DNA of 64,000 bases. It comes from JAOUEA01 sp963797635 (GTDB lineage Bacteria > Actinomycetota > UBA4738 > HRBIN12). Made by a program: the position numbers and the translations under genes. The DNA lies in NCBI GenBank assembly GCA_963797635.1, contig CAWCPZ010000011.1, positions 620,001 to 684,000 of the forward strand, given 5' to 3'. Positions 24,466 through 34,489 of this stretch are shown here, piece by piece; the first letter of the stretch is position 1; each line of letters opens with the position of its first letter. Under the pieces are notes generated by a model. The model was not told the origin of the DNA. It worked only from the letters and a program-made list of their open reading frames with translations, and did not search any database.

Positions 24466-24882
24466 CGGGACCCCTCATGCACGTTGAGCAGCTTCGTCAG
24501 GCGGATGACCTGGAGGGGATGACGAACCAGGCCGTGGATCCGGACACGCCCACGCGCGATGGCGGCGATCAGCGATCGCCCCGCGTGGGCGAAGGGATCG
24601 GGCAGGCCCCACCGCAACGGGGTGGCGACCACCGACAGCAGCCGTCCCGAGTCGGCGTGGATCCGCACCTGGGCCGCCGGATCGGATCCCTCGGCCACGA
24701 CGATGGCATCGCGATCGATCCGCAACGTGATGTCGACGCCCGGCGTCGTCGGCCTCGATCGTCACCACGGAGGGATGCAGCAGCCTGCGTCGCGAGGGAT
24801 CGGCCGCGAGGTTCTGCTCGATCAACCCACCGAGCATCTCGGCGAGGCCGCTCGGTTCGGCGTCGACGAACGTGACGATCAC
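24462..24882 (-). CDS. SCP2-like sterol/lipid-binding domain protein, frame broken
   Basis: About 139 residues. The body (ITLRIDRDAIVVAEG, AQVRIHADSGRLLSVVATPL, RIHGLVRHPLQVIRLTKLL) resembles SCP2-type lipid-binding domains. The N-terminus MIVTFVDAEPSG lies in another frame; removing one base at the CCC 24739-24741 joins them (DAGVDITLRI). It is linked by GTGA overlaps to the alcohol dehydrogenase before and the membrane-anchored protein after. Confidence 0.6.
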
Positions 24883-25919
24883 GGCGCCAGCAGGACCTTC
24901 GTCGCTTCACGCCGGTCGAACAGGTCGTAGCCGCGCGGCGCGTCCTCGAGCGGCAGCCGATGGCTGATCAACGGCAACGGGTCCATGGCGCCCGCTTGCA
25001 CCTGGGCCATCGCCCGTTCCCACCAGGCGTGGACCGGACACAGGCCGGCGAACCGGACGTCGAGCGCACGCGCCCAGTACACGCCGAGTTGGAGCTCGAC
25101 GGTCTCGCCGGCGTACATGCCCACCACGACGACCCGTCCCCCACGGCGCACCACGTCGATGGCGGACTCGAACGCGGCGGGATGGCCCACCGCATCGAGG
25201 ACGACGTCGGCGCCGCGGCCCTCGGTGAACCCCTCCACCGCGGTCTGCGCGTTCCGTTCGGCGATGTTCACCGGCGTGGCACCGAACGCCTCGGCGAGCG
25301 CGAGGCGATCGGGTTCGCGATCCAGCGCCAGGACGGTGCGCACCCCGAGCGCGCGCAACGCCTGCACGGTGAGGAGCCCCACGGGCCCCATGCCCAGCAC
25401 CGCCACCACGTCGTCGGGACGAGGCTCGGCGATCGAGGCGGCGTAGAACCCGGTGGTGAGCACATCGCCCACGAACACGGCGGCGTCGTCGGGAACCTCG
25501 TCGGGGACGGTCAGCAGGTTCGTGTCGGCCCACGGCACCCGAACCCGCTCGGCCTGGGCCCCGGGAAGGTCGCCGCCGAAGGTGCCACCGCCCAGGATGG
25601 CCGAGTCCTCGCAGAGCTGCGACTGCCCACGACGGCAGAACCAGCACGTCCCGCAGGCGATGTCGAACGCCACCACCACGCGATCGCCCGGGGCGAAGCC
25701 GTCGACGCCGTCGCCGACCGCGTCGACGACACCCACGGCCTCGTGGCCCATCACGTCCCCGGGCGCCACGGGAGCCTTCAGGTGGAAGAAGTGCAGGTCC
25801 GACCCACAGATCGCGGCACGCGTGACGCGGACGATCGCGTCGGTGGGCTCGAGGAGCTCGGGCTCGGGCACATCGTCCATCCGCACGAGGCCCGCCTCGG
25901 CGAACACCACCGCGCGCAC
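24879..25919 (-). CDS. Zinc-dependent alcohol dehydrogenase (MDR family)
   Basis: A 346-residue medium-chain dehydrogenase. Catalytic-zinc residues appear in AICGSDLHFFH and GHEAVGVVD. The structural-zinc loop is CGTCWFCRRGQSQLC, and the NAD(P) site is VLGMGPVGLLT. Substrate is unknown; the family covers alcohols, sorbitol, threonine and formaldehyde. The GTG start at 25919 sits behind GAGGG. It lies between two SCP2-like genes, suggesting a lipid- or sterol-like substrate, which is an inference. Confidence 0.88.
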   Translation of the reverse strand: MRAVVFAEAGLVRMDDVPEPELLEPTDAIVRVTRAAICGSDLHFFHLKAPVAPGDVMGHEAVGVVDAVGDGVDGFAPGDRVVVAFDIACGTCWFCRRGQSQLCEDSAILGGGTFGGDLPGAQAERVRVPWADTNLLTVPDEVPDDAAVFVGDVLTTGFYAASIAEPRPDDVVAVLGMGPVGLLTVQALRALGVRTVLALDREPDRLALAEAFGATPVNIAERNAQTAVEGFTEGRGADVVLDAVGHPAAFESAIDVVRRGGRVVVVGMYAGETVELQLGVYWARALDVRFAGLCPVHAWWERAMAQVQAGAMDPLPLISHRLPLEDAPRGYDLFDRREATKVLLAP

Positions 25920-25924
25920 GGCCC

Positions 25925-26343
25925 TCAGCCCTCGTCGGGGAACGTGGTCGGCACCTTGCTGCACAGGTGCACGAGTTCGTCGGCAGCTTTCACGTACCGC
26001 ACGATCGTGGGGAGGTCACCACGCACCCGCAGCTTGCCCTGCATCATCGCCCGCACCGGGTCGAGCTCGCCGAGCACGACGTCCTTCCACCGGGAGTAGG
26101 GCGCGCGGATCACGTACTGCGCGGTCTCGCCCTTCTCCGGATCGACCAGGCCGCCGCCGCGGCACGTGCCGTGCCACAGGTCGAGGTAGCCCCAGGTGTC
26201 GTCCGGCACCCGCGGTCGGGTTCGGCCTCGACCAGGAACGCGATGTCGCCCTCCCAGTCCTTCGCGGCTTCGAGGTAGTCGGCCGACGCGTTGATCTGGC
26301 CCACGAGGTCTTGGAACCACGGATCGGTCGGGAACAGCGGCAC
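25925..26343 (-). CDS. SCP2 sterol-binding domain protein, frame broken
   Basis: About 139 residues. The N-terminus (DLVGQINASADYLEAAKDWE) and body (TWGYLDLWHGTCRGGGLV, APYSRWKDVVLGELDPVRAM, GKLRVRGDLPTIVRYV) match SCP2 domains, which bind sterols or acyl chains. The two halves are in different frames; adding one base at CCC 26212-26214 gives a continuous reading. The GTG start has an AAAGGGG ribosome site. It heads the SCP2-dehydrogenase-SCP2 cluster. Confidence 0.7.
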
Positions 26344-26426
26344 GGACGGGACCCCTTTCGTCGGGCCTCAGCATACGCAAGCCGGCTCCGCGGCCGGCCA
26401 CGAAGCCGGCCACGAGGCTGGGAGGT

Positions 26427-27270
26427 CTACGAGGTGGTGAGGATCAACGTCAGGCCGATGATGTTGAACACGATGTGGGTCGCGATCGGCGCCACGATCG
26501 TGCCGCGCCACTGGTAGATGGCGGCCAGCGCGAACCCGGTGCCCGTCATGAGCCCCACGAGGAGCACGGCGTCCTGCCACGGCCCCGACCAATGGACGAA
26601 CCCGAACATCACCGCCGACACCGCGGCACCCAGCCAGAACCCATGGCGGTCCCGGAGCGAGCGGAAGAGGAGGCCGCGGAACATGAACTCCTCGGTGATC
26701 GGAGCCACGAACACCGTGGCGACGACCGCGAGGATCTTGCCGGCGGTGGAGAGGCTCTGGGCATCGATCTGCTCCGGGGTGGTGGTGGGCAGGTTCGACA
26801 GCGCCTCGATCAGCGCGGACAGGATCGGCGCCACCACCAGGCCGAGCACCAGGTAGATCGCCGGAGCCATCACGATCGCGAGCAGCACGTCGCGCGACCG
26901 GATGGCCGGGCTGCCGATCCCGAGGGATGCGAGCCAGTTCGGATACCGCCGCGAGAGCCACCAGGAGACCAGGGCGACGGTCGCGATGTTGCCGACCAGG
27001 GTCGCCGCCAGCAGCGGAGCGCTCGCGCCGCCATCGCCGGCACTGCGAGAAGTCGTAGTTCATCAGGGCGAGCGTGATGGCGCCCAGCACCATCTGCCCG
27101 ATGAGCAGGTACACGATGAAGAACAACCCGAGGGCTTCCCAGAAGGACCAGCCGACCGGCGGGCCGCCCTTGATCCCGGTGCCATGAACGGTGACGACCG
27201 CATCGGCCGACCGCCATCCCAGGGTGTCGTCGCCGAGGTCGGGGCGCGGCGGCGGGCCCTCGATCACCAT
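26427..27270 (-). CDS. CPBP-family intramembrane metalloprotease, frame broken
   Basis: About 281 residues. The CPBP/CAAX-protease motifs are clear: ITEEFMFRGLLFRSL (EExxxR), FGFVHWSGPW and ATHIVFNIIG, embedded in several helices. Bacterial members act on bacteriocins, prenylated proteins or regulators; the target is unknown. The first 80 residues (LFFIVYLLIGQMVLGAITLA) are in a different frame from the rest, with a one-base shift near 27035. The start overlaps the murA stop, either ATG at 27270 or GTG at 27267. Confidence 0.8.
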
Positions 27271-28538
27271 GGCTCCGTCGTCGCCGGGACGCTGACCCGC
27301 CGCACGTCGGCGCCCAGATGGGTCAGCTTGTCCTCGAACCGCTCATAGCCCCGGTCCAGGTGATGCAGCTCCGAGATCTCGGTGACCCCGTCGGCGACGA
27401 GCGCGGCGATCACCATGGCGGCGCCCGCGCGGATGTCGAGGGCGCGCACCGGGGCCGCCGACAGCCGGGGAACGCCCCGGATCACCGCGTGATGACCTTC
27501 GGTCCGGATGTCGGCGCCCATGCGCCGCAGTTCGTCCACGTAGAGGAACCGGCTCTCGAACACGTTCTCGGTGGCGATGCTGGTGCCTTCGCCGGTGGCG
27601 AGCATCGCCATCAGGATCGGCTGGAAGTCGGTGGCCACACCCGGGTAGGGCAAGGTCACGAAGTCGATGGCCCGCCCGCGTCCGACCTGCCGCACGCGGA
27701 TCCCGTCCTCGATGCGATCGATGAGGGCGCCCGCATCGGCGAGCTTGGTGAGGAACAGGTCGAGATGATCGGCGCGGGCATGCTCCAGCAGGAGGTCGCC
27801 ACCGGTGGCGACGGCGGCGGCGGCCCAGGTCCCGGCCTCGATGCGGTCCGGGATCGTGACGTGCTCGGTCCCGGCGAGCTCGTCCACCCCGTCGATCTCG
27901 ATCGTGTTGGTCCCGGCGCCCTCGATCCGCGCGCCCATCGCCACCAGGAACGCGGCGATGTCGGCGATCTCGGGCTCACGCGCGGCGTTGTCGATCACGG
28001 TGGTGCCGCGCGCGCGGACCGCCGCCATCATCAGGTTCTCGGTGGCGCCGACGCTGGGGTAGTCGAGCGTGATCGCCGCCCCACGGAGCCCCGCGGTCTC
28101 GGCGACGAGGAACCCGTGCTCGGATCCGACCTGGGCTCCCATGGCGCGGAGGCCCGCGATGTGCAGGTCGATGGGACGCGACCCGATCTCATCGCCCCCG
28201 GGCATCGCCACGCGGGCTCGACCGGCCCGCGCCAGCAGCGAGCCGAGCACGGCGGTGGAGGCGCGCATGCGGCGCACGAGTTCGTACGGGGCCTCGACGG
28301 ACGTGAGCGTCGTGGCGTCGATCGTCACGGTGTTGCCGTCCCAGGCGACGCCGGCGCCCAGATGCTCGAGGACCTCCCCCATCGTGAAGCAGTCCTGGAT
28401 CCGGGGCACGTTGCGCAGCACGGTCCGGCCGGGCGCGAGCAGCGCGGCGGCCATCAGTTTGAGGGCGGAGTTCTTGGCGCCGGAGACGACCACCGCCCCC
28501 TCCAGGCGCGCCCCTCCCGTGACGAGGAGGCGTTCCAT
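27264..28538 (-). CDS. murA: UDP-GlcNAc 1-carboxyvinyltransferase MurA
   Basis: This 424-residue enzyme transfers enolpyruvate from PEP to UDP-GlcNAc, the first committed step of peptidoglycan synthesis. Lys22-Asn23 of SGAKNS and the RPIDLH segment are conserved. The catalytic loop reads MPGGDEIGSRP, so the usual Cys (Cys115 in E. coli) is Asp116, the natural variant known to make MurA insensitive to fosfomycin. It follows the ATP synthase operon, a common actinobacterial position, with its own TACACT -10 9 nt before the ATG. Confidence 0.97.
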   Translation of the reverse strand: MERLLVTGGARLEGAVVVSGAKNSALKLMAAALLAPGRTVLRNVPRIQDCFTMGEVLEHLGAGVAWDGNTVTIDATTLTSVEAPYELVRRMRASTAVLGSLLARAGRARVAMPGGDEIGSRPIDLHIAGLRAMGAQVGSEHGFLVAETAGLRGAAITLDYPSVGATENLMMAAVRARGTTVIDNAAREPEIADIAAFLVAMGARIEGAGTNTIEIDGVDELAGTEHVTIPDRIEAGTWAAAAVATGGDLLLEHARADHLDLFLTKLADAGALIDRIEDGIRVRQVGRGRAIDFVTLPYPGVATDFQPILMAMLATGEGTSIATENVFESRFLYVDELRRMGADIRTEGHHAVIRGVPRLSAAPVRALDIRAGAAMVIAALVADGVTEISELHHLDRGYERFEDKLTHLGADVRRVSVPATTEPW

Positions 28539-28547
28539 GAGGGCATC

Positions 28548-28568
28548 AGTGTAGGGGCCGATGGCCCG
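28548..28568 (-). promoter_or_regulatory. Hairpin after atpC and -10 of murA
   Basis: Read on the minus strand, a short perfect hairpin (GGGCC, loop ATC, GGCCC) follows the atpC stop and may weaken read-through. Directly after it comes TACACT (28553 to 28548), 9 nt before the murA ATG, suggesting a separate near-leaderless murA transcript. Confidence 0.45.
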
Positions 28569-28576
28569 TTCCGGCC

Positions 28577-28993
28577 TCAGCCTGCCAGGTTGATCCTGGC
28601 CTGGGCCTTGAGGAGGGATTCCTTCACGCCGGCGAGTTCGGCCTCGGCATCGGCGGTGTCCCGCTCGCGGAGCCGGTCCTCGAGCTCGCTCACACGCCGG
28701 CGGGCGCCTTCGACGTCGATCTCCTCGCGCATCTCGGCATTCGCCGCGAGCACGTCCACCCGTGTGGCGTCGCCGTCCGAGGTCACGTGCATGAACCCGC
28801 CGTCGACGACCGCCGTGATCTCCGGACCGTCACTGCGCAGGATCCGCAGCGGCCCGATCGCCAAGCCGACCATCATCGGCGCGTGGCCGGACAGGATGCC
28901 GACCTCACCCGCCACGCCACGCGCCACCACGGTCGAGGCCTCCCCCGACCAGAGCTCGCGCTCGGGCGTGACGACGTGGACATCCAGGGGCAT
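28577..28993 (-). CDS. atpC: ATP synthase epsilon subunit
   Basis: A 138-residue epsilon subunit of the F1 central stalk. The N-terminal beta sandwich (LDVHVVTPERELWSGEAS, GEVGILSGHAPMM) and the C-terminal two-helix part (EEIDVEGARRRVSELEDRL) are complete. Its start lies 3 nt after the atpD stop. It is the last gene of the ATP synthase operon. Confidence 0.95.
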   Translation of the reverse strand: MPLDVHVVTPERELWSGEASTVVARGVAGEVGILSGHAPMMVGLAIGPLRILRSDGPEITAVVDGGFMHVTSDGDATRVDVLAANAEMREEIDVEGARRRVSELEDRLRERDTADAEAELAGVKESLLKAQARINLAG

Positions 28994-28996
28994 GCG

Positions 28997-30439
<1,443 letters not shown>

Positions 30440-30442
30440 TCG

Positions 30443-31333
30443 TCACTCTCCTGAAGCGGCGGACAGGGCCTCGGCCCCGCCGACGATCTCACTGATCTCG
30501 GTGGTGATCTCGTCCTGGCGGGCGCGGTTGGCCTGCCGGGTGTAGATCTTGATGAGCTCCTCCGCGTTGTCGGTCGCCGCCTTCATGGCGCGGCGGCGGG
30601 CCGCGTTCTCGGAGGCCGCGGACTCGAGCATCGCGGCGTAGACCTTGGTGATCACGTACTGCGGCAGCAGGTGGTCCAGGATCTCGGTGGGACCCGGTTC
30701 GTAGAGGTACTCGGCGGCGGGGTTGCCGCCCGTGCCGGTCACCTCTTCCGGCGCGATCGGCAGGAACCGCTGGTGGGTGGCGCGCAGCGTGAACGCCGAA
30801 CGGAAGTCGGTGTACACGCAATGCAGCTCGTCGATCTCTCGATCGGCGAAGTCCTGGATCAGCGCGTGGCCGACCTCCTGGGCGACCTCGTAGGTCGGCA
30901 CCTCGCTGTGACCCTGCCACTCACGGTGGATCGGCACGGCCCGGAACCGGAAGTAGCCCACGCCCTTCTTGCCACTGATGTACAGCACGGGCTCCAGCCC
31001 TCGGGCGCGGATCGACTCGATCTGCTGCTCGGCGATCTTCAGCACGTTGGAGTTGTAGGAGCCGGCGAGCCCGCGATCGGACGTGACCACGAGCACGCCC
31101 ACCTTGGCGGGCTGCTCCCGGTCCTCCAGGAGCGGGTGCGCCACCGAGCCGGCCTGGGCCGCGACGTCTTCCATGGCCTGGGTGAGCTGGATCGCGTAGG
31201 GACGCGCCGCTTCGACGCGCTGCTGCGCCTTCACGATGCGCGAGGACGCGATCAGCTCCATCGCGCGGGTGATCTTCATCGTCGACTGGACCGAGCGGAT
31301 CCGTCGACGGACGACGCGGAGTTGGGCTCCCAT
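30443..31333 (-). CDS. atpG: ATP synthase gamma subunit
   Basis: A 296-residue rotor shaft. The N-terminal coiled coil (LRVVRRRIRSVQSTMKITRA, MELIASSRIVKAQQRV) and the C-terminal coiled coil (RRAMKAATDNAEELI, ARQDEITTEISEIVGGA) are both present. The ATG at 31333 is 4 nt after the atpA stop. Confidence 0.97.
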   Translation of the reverse strand: MGAQLRVVRRRIRSVQSTMKITRAMELIASSRIVKAQQRVEAARPYAIQLTQAMEDVAAQAGSVAHPLLEDREQPAKVGVLVVTSDRGLAGSYNSNVLKIAEQQIESIRARGLEPVLYISGKKGVGYFRFRAVPIHREWQGHSEVPTYEVAQEVGHALIQDFADREIDELHCVYTDFRSAFTLRATHQRFLPIAPEEVTGTGGNPAAEYLYEPGPTEILDHLLPQYVITKVYAAMLESAASENAARRRAMKAATDNAEELIKIYTRQANRARQDEITTEISEIVGGAEALSAASGE

Positions 31334-31337
31334 CGCG

Positions 31338-33083
31338 TTACGTGGGCTCCTGCGCGCCGGCCTCGCCGATGGGGCCTGCCCCCTCCTCGGATCCCTCCGT
31401 GCGCTCCTCGAGGCTGTCTTCGACGCGGCCCTCAGGGCCGTCATCGAGATCGTCGTCGGCCGAGGACATGCGATCCCAGCCCACGTCGGGCTTGACCTCG
31501 TCCGGCGGCGTGGTCGAGCCCAGCGCGGCGTCGGAACCGGGTCCACCCGACGTCGGGACGAACGTCTCCTTGAACGCGGCGATGGCGGCCTTGAGCTTGT
31601 CCTCGGTCTCGTCGGAGAGCTCGCCGGTGGTGCCGATCGTCTCCAGGATCTCCGGGCTGCGGGTCTGCAGGTACTCACCCAGCTCGGTGACGAACCGCTT
31701 CGCGTCCTCGACCGGCAGGTCGTCGAGCGCGGCGCTCACCGTGGCGGCGTAGACGTAGACGACCTGCATCTCCATCGGCAGCGGCGCGTTGCGCGGCTGC
31801 TTCAGCACCTCGATCACGCGAGCGCCTCGAGACAGCTGCTGCTGCGAGGCCTTGTCCAGCTCGGAACCGAACTGCGCGAACGCTTCGAGCGCGCGGTACT
31901 GGGCCAGGTCCAGGCGCAGGCGCCCGGCGACCCGCTTCATGGCCTTGGTCTGCGCGTTGCCGCCGACGCGGCTCACCGACGTGCCGACGTTGATCGCGGG
32001 CCGCACGCCCGAGAAGAACAGCTCGGACTCCAGGAAGATCTGCCCGTCGGTGATCGAGATCACGTTGGTCGGGATGTACGCCGAGATGTCGCCGCCCTTG
32101 GTCTCGATGATCGGCAGGGCGGTCATCGAACCTCCGCCGAGCTCGTCGGAGAGCTTCGCGGCGCGCTCCAGCAGCCGCGAGTGCAGGTAGAACACGTCGC
32201 CGGGGTAGGCCTCGCGGCCCGGAGGACGGCGCAGCAGGAGCGAGAGGGTGCGGTAGGCGGTGGCCTGCTTCGACAGGTCGTCGAAGACGATCAGCGCGGC
32301 CTCGCCGTTGTACATCCAGTAGGCGCCCAGCGCCGCGCCCGCGTACGGCGCGATGTACTGGAACGGCACCGGGTCGGACGCCGACGCGTTGACGATCGTC
32401 GTGTATTCGAGCGCCCCGTTCTCGCGCAGCGTCTCGGCGACCTCGGCGACGGTCGAGGCCTTCTGGCCGATGGCGACGTAGATGCACTTGACCTGGTTCT
32501 CGGTCCCCCACGACTCGCGCTGGGCGATGATCGCGTCGACCGCGACCGCGGTCTTGCCGGTCTGGCGGTCGCCGATGATCAGCTGACGCTGACCCCGCCC
32601 GATGGCGGTCATCGCGTCGATCGCCGTGATGCCCGTGTACAGGGGCTCCTTCACCGGCTGGCGGCTGACGACGTTGGCGGCCTGCACCTCGAGGTTCCGC
32701 GTCTCGGTGCTGGCGATCGCCCCCTTGCCGTCGATGGGCCGGCCCAGCGCGTCGACGACCCGGCCCAGGAACCCGTCGCCCACCGGCATCGACAAGATCG
32801 TGCCGGTCTGCTTGACGGGGTCGCCTTCCTCGATGTGGGAGGACTCGCCCAGGATCACGCAACCGATCTCGTCTTCGTCGAGGTTCAGCGCGAGGCCGAG
32901 CACGCCCCCGGGGAACTCGAGCAGCTCGTTCGCCATGGCGCGAGGCAGCCCCTGCACGCGGGCGATCCCGTCGCCGGTCTCGACGACCCGGCCGATCTCT
33001 CCCCGCTCGACGCTCGGCGAGTAGCTTTCGACGTTCCTTCGGAGCGCCTCCGCGATGCTCGCGGGATCGATGTTCAGTGCCAT
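31338..33083 (-). CDS. atpA: ATP synthase alpha subunit with long acidic tail
   Basis: A 581-residue alpha subunit, about 70 residues longer than the 510-residue norm. The body has the non-catalytic P-loop GDRQTGKT, the IYVAIGQKAST region and the arginine-finger segment. After the usual end (AAIAAFKETFV) comes a Gly/Asp/Glu-rich extension with no Cys and few hydrophobics. Mycobacterial alpha subunits also carry a C-terminal extension that suppresses ATP hydrolysis; a similar role here is an inference. Confidence 0.97.
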   Translation of the reverse strand: MALNIDPASIAEALRRNVESYSPSVERGEIGRVVETGDGIARVQGLPRAMANELLEFPGGVLGLALNLDEDEIGCVILGESSHIEEGDPVKQTGTILSMPVGDGFLGRVVDALGRPIDGKGAIASTETRNLEVQAANVVSRQPVKEPLYTGITAIDAMTAIGRGQRQLIIGDRQTGKTAVAVDAIIAQRESWGTENQVKCIYVAIGQKASTVAEVAETLRENGALEYTTIVNASASDPVPFQYIAPYAGAALGAYWMYNGEAALIVFDDLSKQATAYRTLSLLLRRPPGREAYPGDVFYLHSRLLERAAKLSDELGGGSMTALPIIETKGGDISAYIPTNVISITDGQIFLESELFFSGVRPAINVGTSVSRVGGNAQTKAMKRVAGRLRLDLAQYRALEAFAQFGSELDKASQQQLSRGARVIEVLKQPRNAPLPMEMQVVYVYAATVSAALDDLPVEDAKRFVTELGEYLQTRSPEILETIGTTGELSDETEDKLKAAIAAFKETFVPTSGGPGSDAALGSTTPPDEVKPDVGWDRMSSADDDLDDGPEGRVEDSLEERTEGSEEGAGPIGEAGAQEPT

Positions 33084-33087
33084 ACCC

Positions 33088-33645
33088 TCACACGCTCCCC
33101 TGCTGTCCTGTTGCGAGCTGCTGCTTGGCTCGGTCGAGCCGAGTCGCCACCGAGCCGTCGAAGACCTCATCGCCGACACGCGCCACGACCCCACCGACGA
33201 CGGCGGGATCGACCACCACCTTGACGTCGACCGTGCGCCCCGTCGCCTGCGACAGTGCCTGGGCGAGCCGGTCGCGCTGTGCATCGCTGAGCGCGACGGC
33301 GCTGCGAACCTCGGCGAGCGCGTGGTCGCGTTCGCCGGCCGCCCGTTCGGCCAGCGCCTGGACGACGTCCGGGATCTCGCGCGAGCGTCCCGCGTCGATC
33401 ACGAACCCCAGCAGGTTCACGGTGACCGGGTTCGCGCGGTCGCCCAGGAGCTCGGCGACCACGGCCTTCTTGTTCTCGGCGGGCAACGCGGCGTCGGTGA
33501 GCGCCTCGCGCAGCGGCGTGTTCTGTTCCAAGGCCTTGGCGAAGCCGTAGAGCTCGTCCTCGACCACGGTGAGCACGCCCTCGGCTCCGGCGACCGAGAA
33601 CATGGCCTCGGCGTACCCGCTGATCAGGTCAGGATCGCGTGGCAT
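33088..33645 (-). CDS. atpH: ATP synthase delta subunit
   Basis: A 185-residue peripheral-stalk subunit. The N-terminal helical bundle (LISGYAEAMFSVA) and the C-terminal segment ending VGDEVFDGSVATRLDRAKQQ are standard. Unlike mycobacteria, where delta is fused to a b-type domain, it is a separate normal-length protein. It is 4 nt upstream of atpA. Confidence 0.94.
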   Translation of the reverse strand: MPRDPDLISGYAEAMFSVAGAEGVLTVVEDELYGFAKALEQNTPLREALTDAALPAENKKAVVAELLGDRANPVTVNLLGFVIDAGRSREIPDVVQALAERAAGERDHALAEVRSAVALSDAQRDRLAQALSQATGRTVDVKVVVDPAVVGGVVARVGDEVFDGSVATRLDRAKQQLATGQQGSV

Positions 33646-33646
33646 G

Positions 33647-34204
33647 TCAGTTCTGCGCGTTCCCGCGCGTGACCTCGTCGATGTAGTCGTCGATCAGGCG
33701 AGCGTGCGCGCTCTCGTCCAGGGACTGGCCGACCACTCGCCCGGCGAGTTCGACCGCGATCTCCCCGACCTGCGCCCTGAGTTCGGAGAAGACCCGGTCG
33801 CGTTCGACGCGGATCTCCTCTTGGGCCCGAAGCACGGTGGCCTGGGCTTCCTCGTTGGCGGCGGCCTGGATGTCGGCCCGGACCTGGTCGGCGGCCGCGC
33901 GGGCTTCTTCGATGATCCGGTTGGCCTCGCCCTTCGAGTCGGCGAGTTGCGCGCGGTAGTCCGCGAGGAGTTGGTCGGCTTCCTTCCGGGTGGTTTCGGC
34001 CTTCTCGAGCTCGCCCTGGATCTTGGCGCGACGCTCCTCGAGCATCGTGTTCAGTCGCGGCAGGACCCACTTCCACATGAAGAAGAACAGGATCGCGAAC
34101 GCCAGGGCGCCCACGACGAGTTCCTCCCAGTGCGGGTAGAGATCCGCCTTGTCGTTCGTTTCCTCGGCCGTTTCGGCGAGGAGCGCCAGCATGGTGGCCA
34201 TCAC
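33647..34204 (-). CDS. atpF: ATP synthase b subunit
   Basis: A 185-residue b subunit with one N-terminal transmembrane helix (LVVGALAFAILFFFMWKWVL) and a long charged coiled coil typical of the peripheral stalk. Start choice between two neighbouring ATGs is uncertain. It ends 1 nt before atpH. Confidence 0.95.
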   Translation of the reverse strand: MMATMLALLAETAEETNDKADLYPHWEELVVGALAFAILFFFMWKWVLPRLNTMLEERRAKIQGELEKAETTRKEADQLLADYRAQLADSKGEANRIIEEARAAADQVRADIQAAANEEAQATVLRAQEEIRVERDRVFSELRAQVGEIAVELAGRVVGQSLDESAHARLIDDYIDEVTRGNAQN

Positions 34205-34219
34205 GATGCGAGCCCTCCC

Positions 34220-34465
34220 CTAGATGATGAACGAGAACGCGATGCCGAACAGGGCCAGCGCCTCGATCAAGCCGATGCCGATGAACATGGTCGCTCGGAC
34301 CTGTCCCGCGTACTCGGGCTGACGGGCCATCGCCTCGACGGACTTGCCGATCAGGACACCCAAGCCGATGCCGGGGCCGATCGCGGCGAGACCGATCACG
34401 AGCCCCCGGCCGATGGTCGCCAGACCTTCGCTGGCATCCGCGGCCTGCGCTAGTAGAGCCAACAT
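34220..34465 (-). CDS. atpE: ATP synthase c subunit
   Basis: An 81-residue hairpin of two helices forming the rotor ring. Helix 1 has the glycine-rich GLAAIGPGIGLGVLIG. Helix 2 has the ion-binding carboxylate Glu68 in IGLIEALALFG, without the accessory residues of sodium-binding rings, so proton coupling is expected. A perfect AAGGAGG ribosome site precedes it, suiting its high stoichiometry. Confidence 0.96.
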   Translation of the reverse strand: MLALLAQAADASEGLATIGRGLVIGLAAIGPGIGLGVLIGKSVEAMARQPEYAGQVRATMFIGIGLIEALALFGIAFSFII

Positions 34466-34489
34466 GGTGAACGCCTCCTTGTTCGTTGG

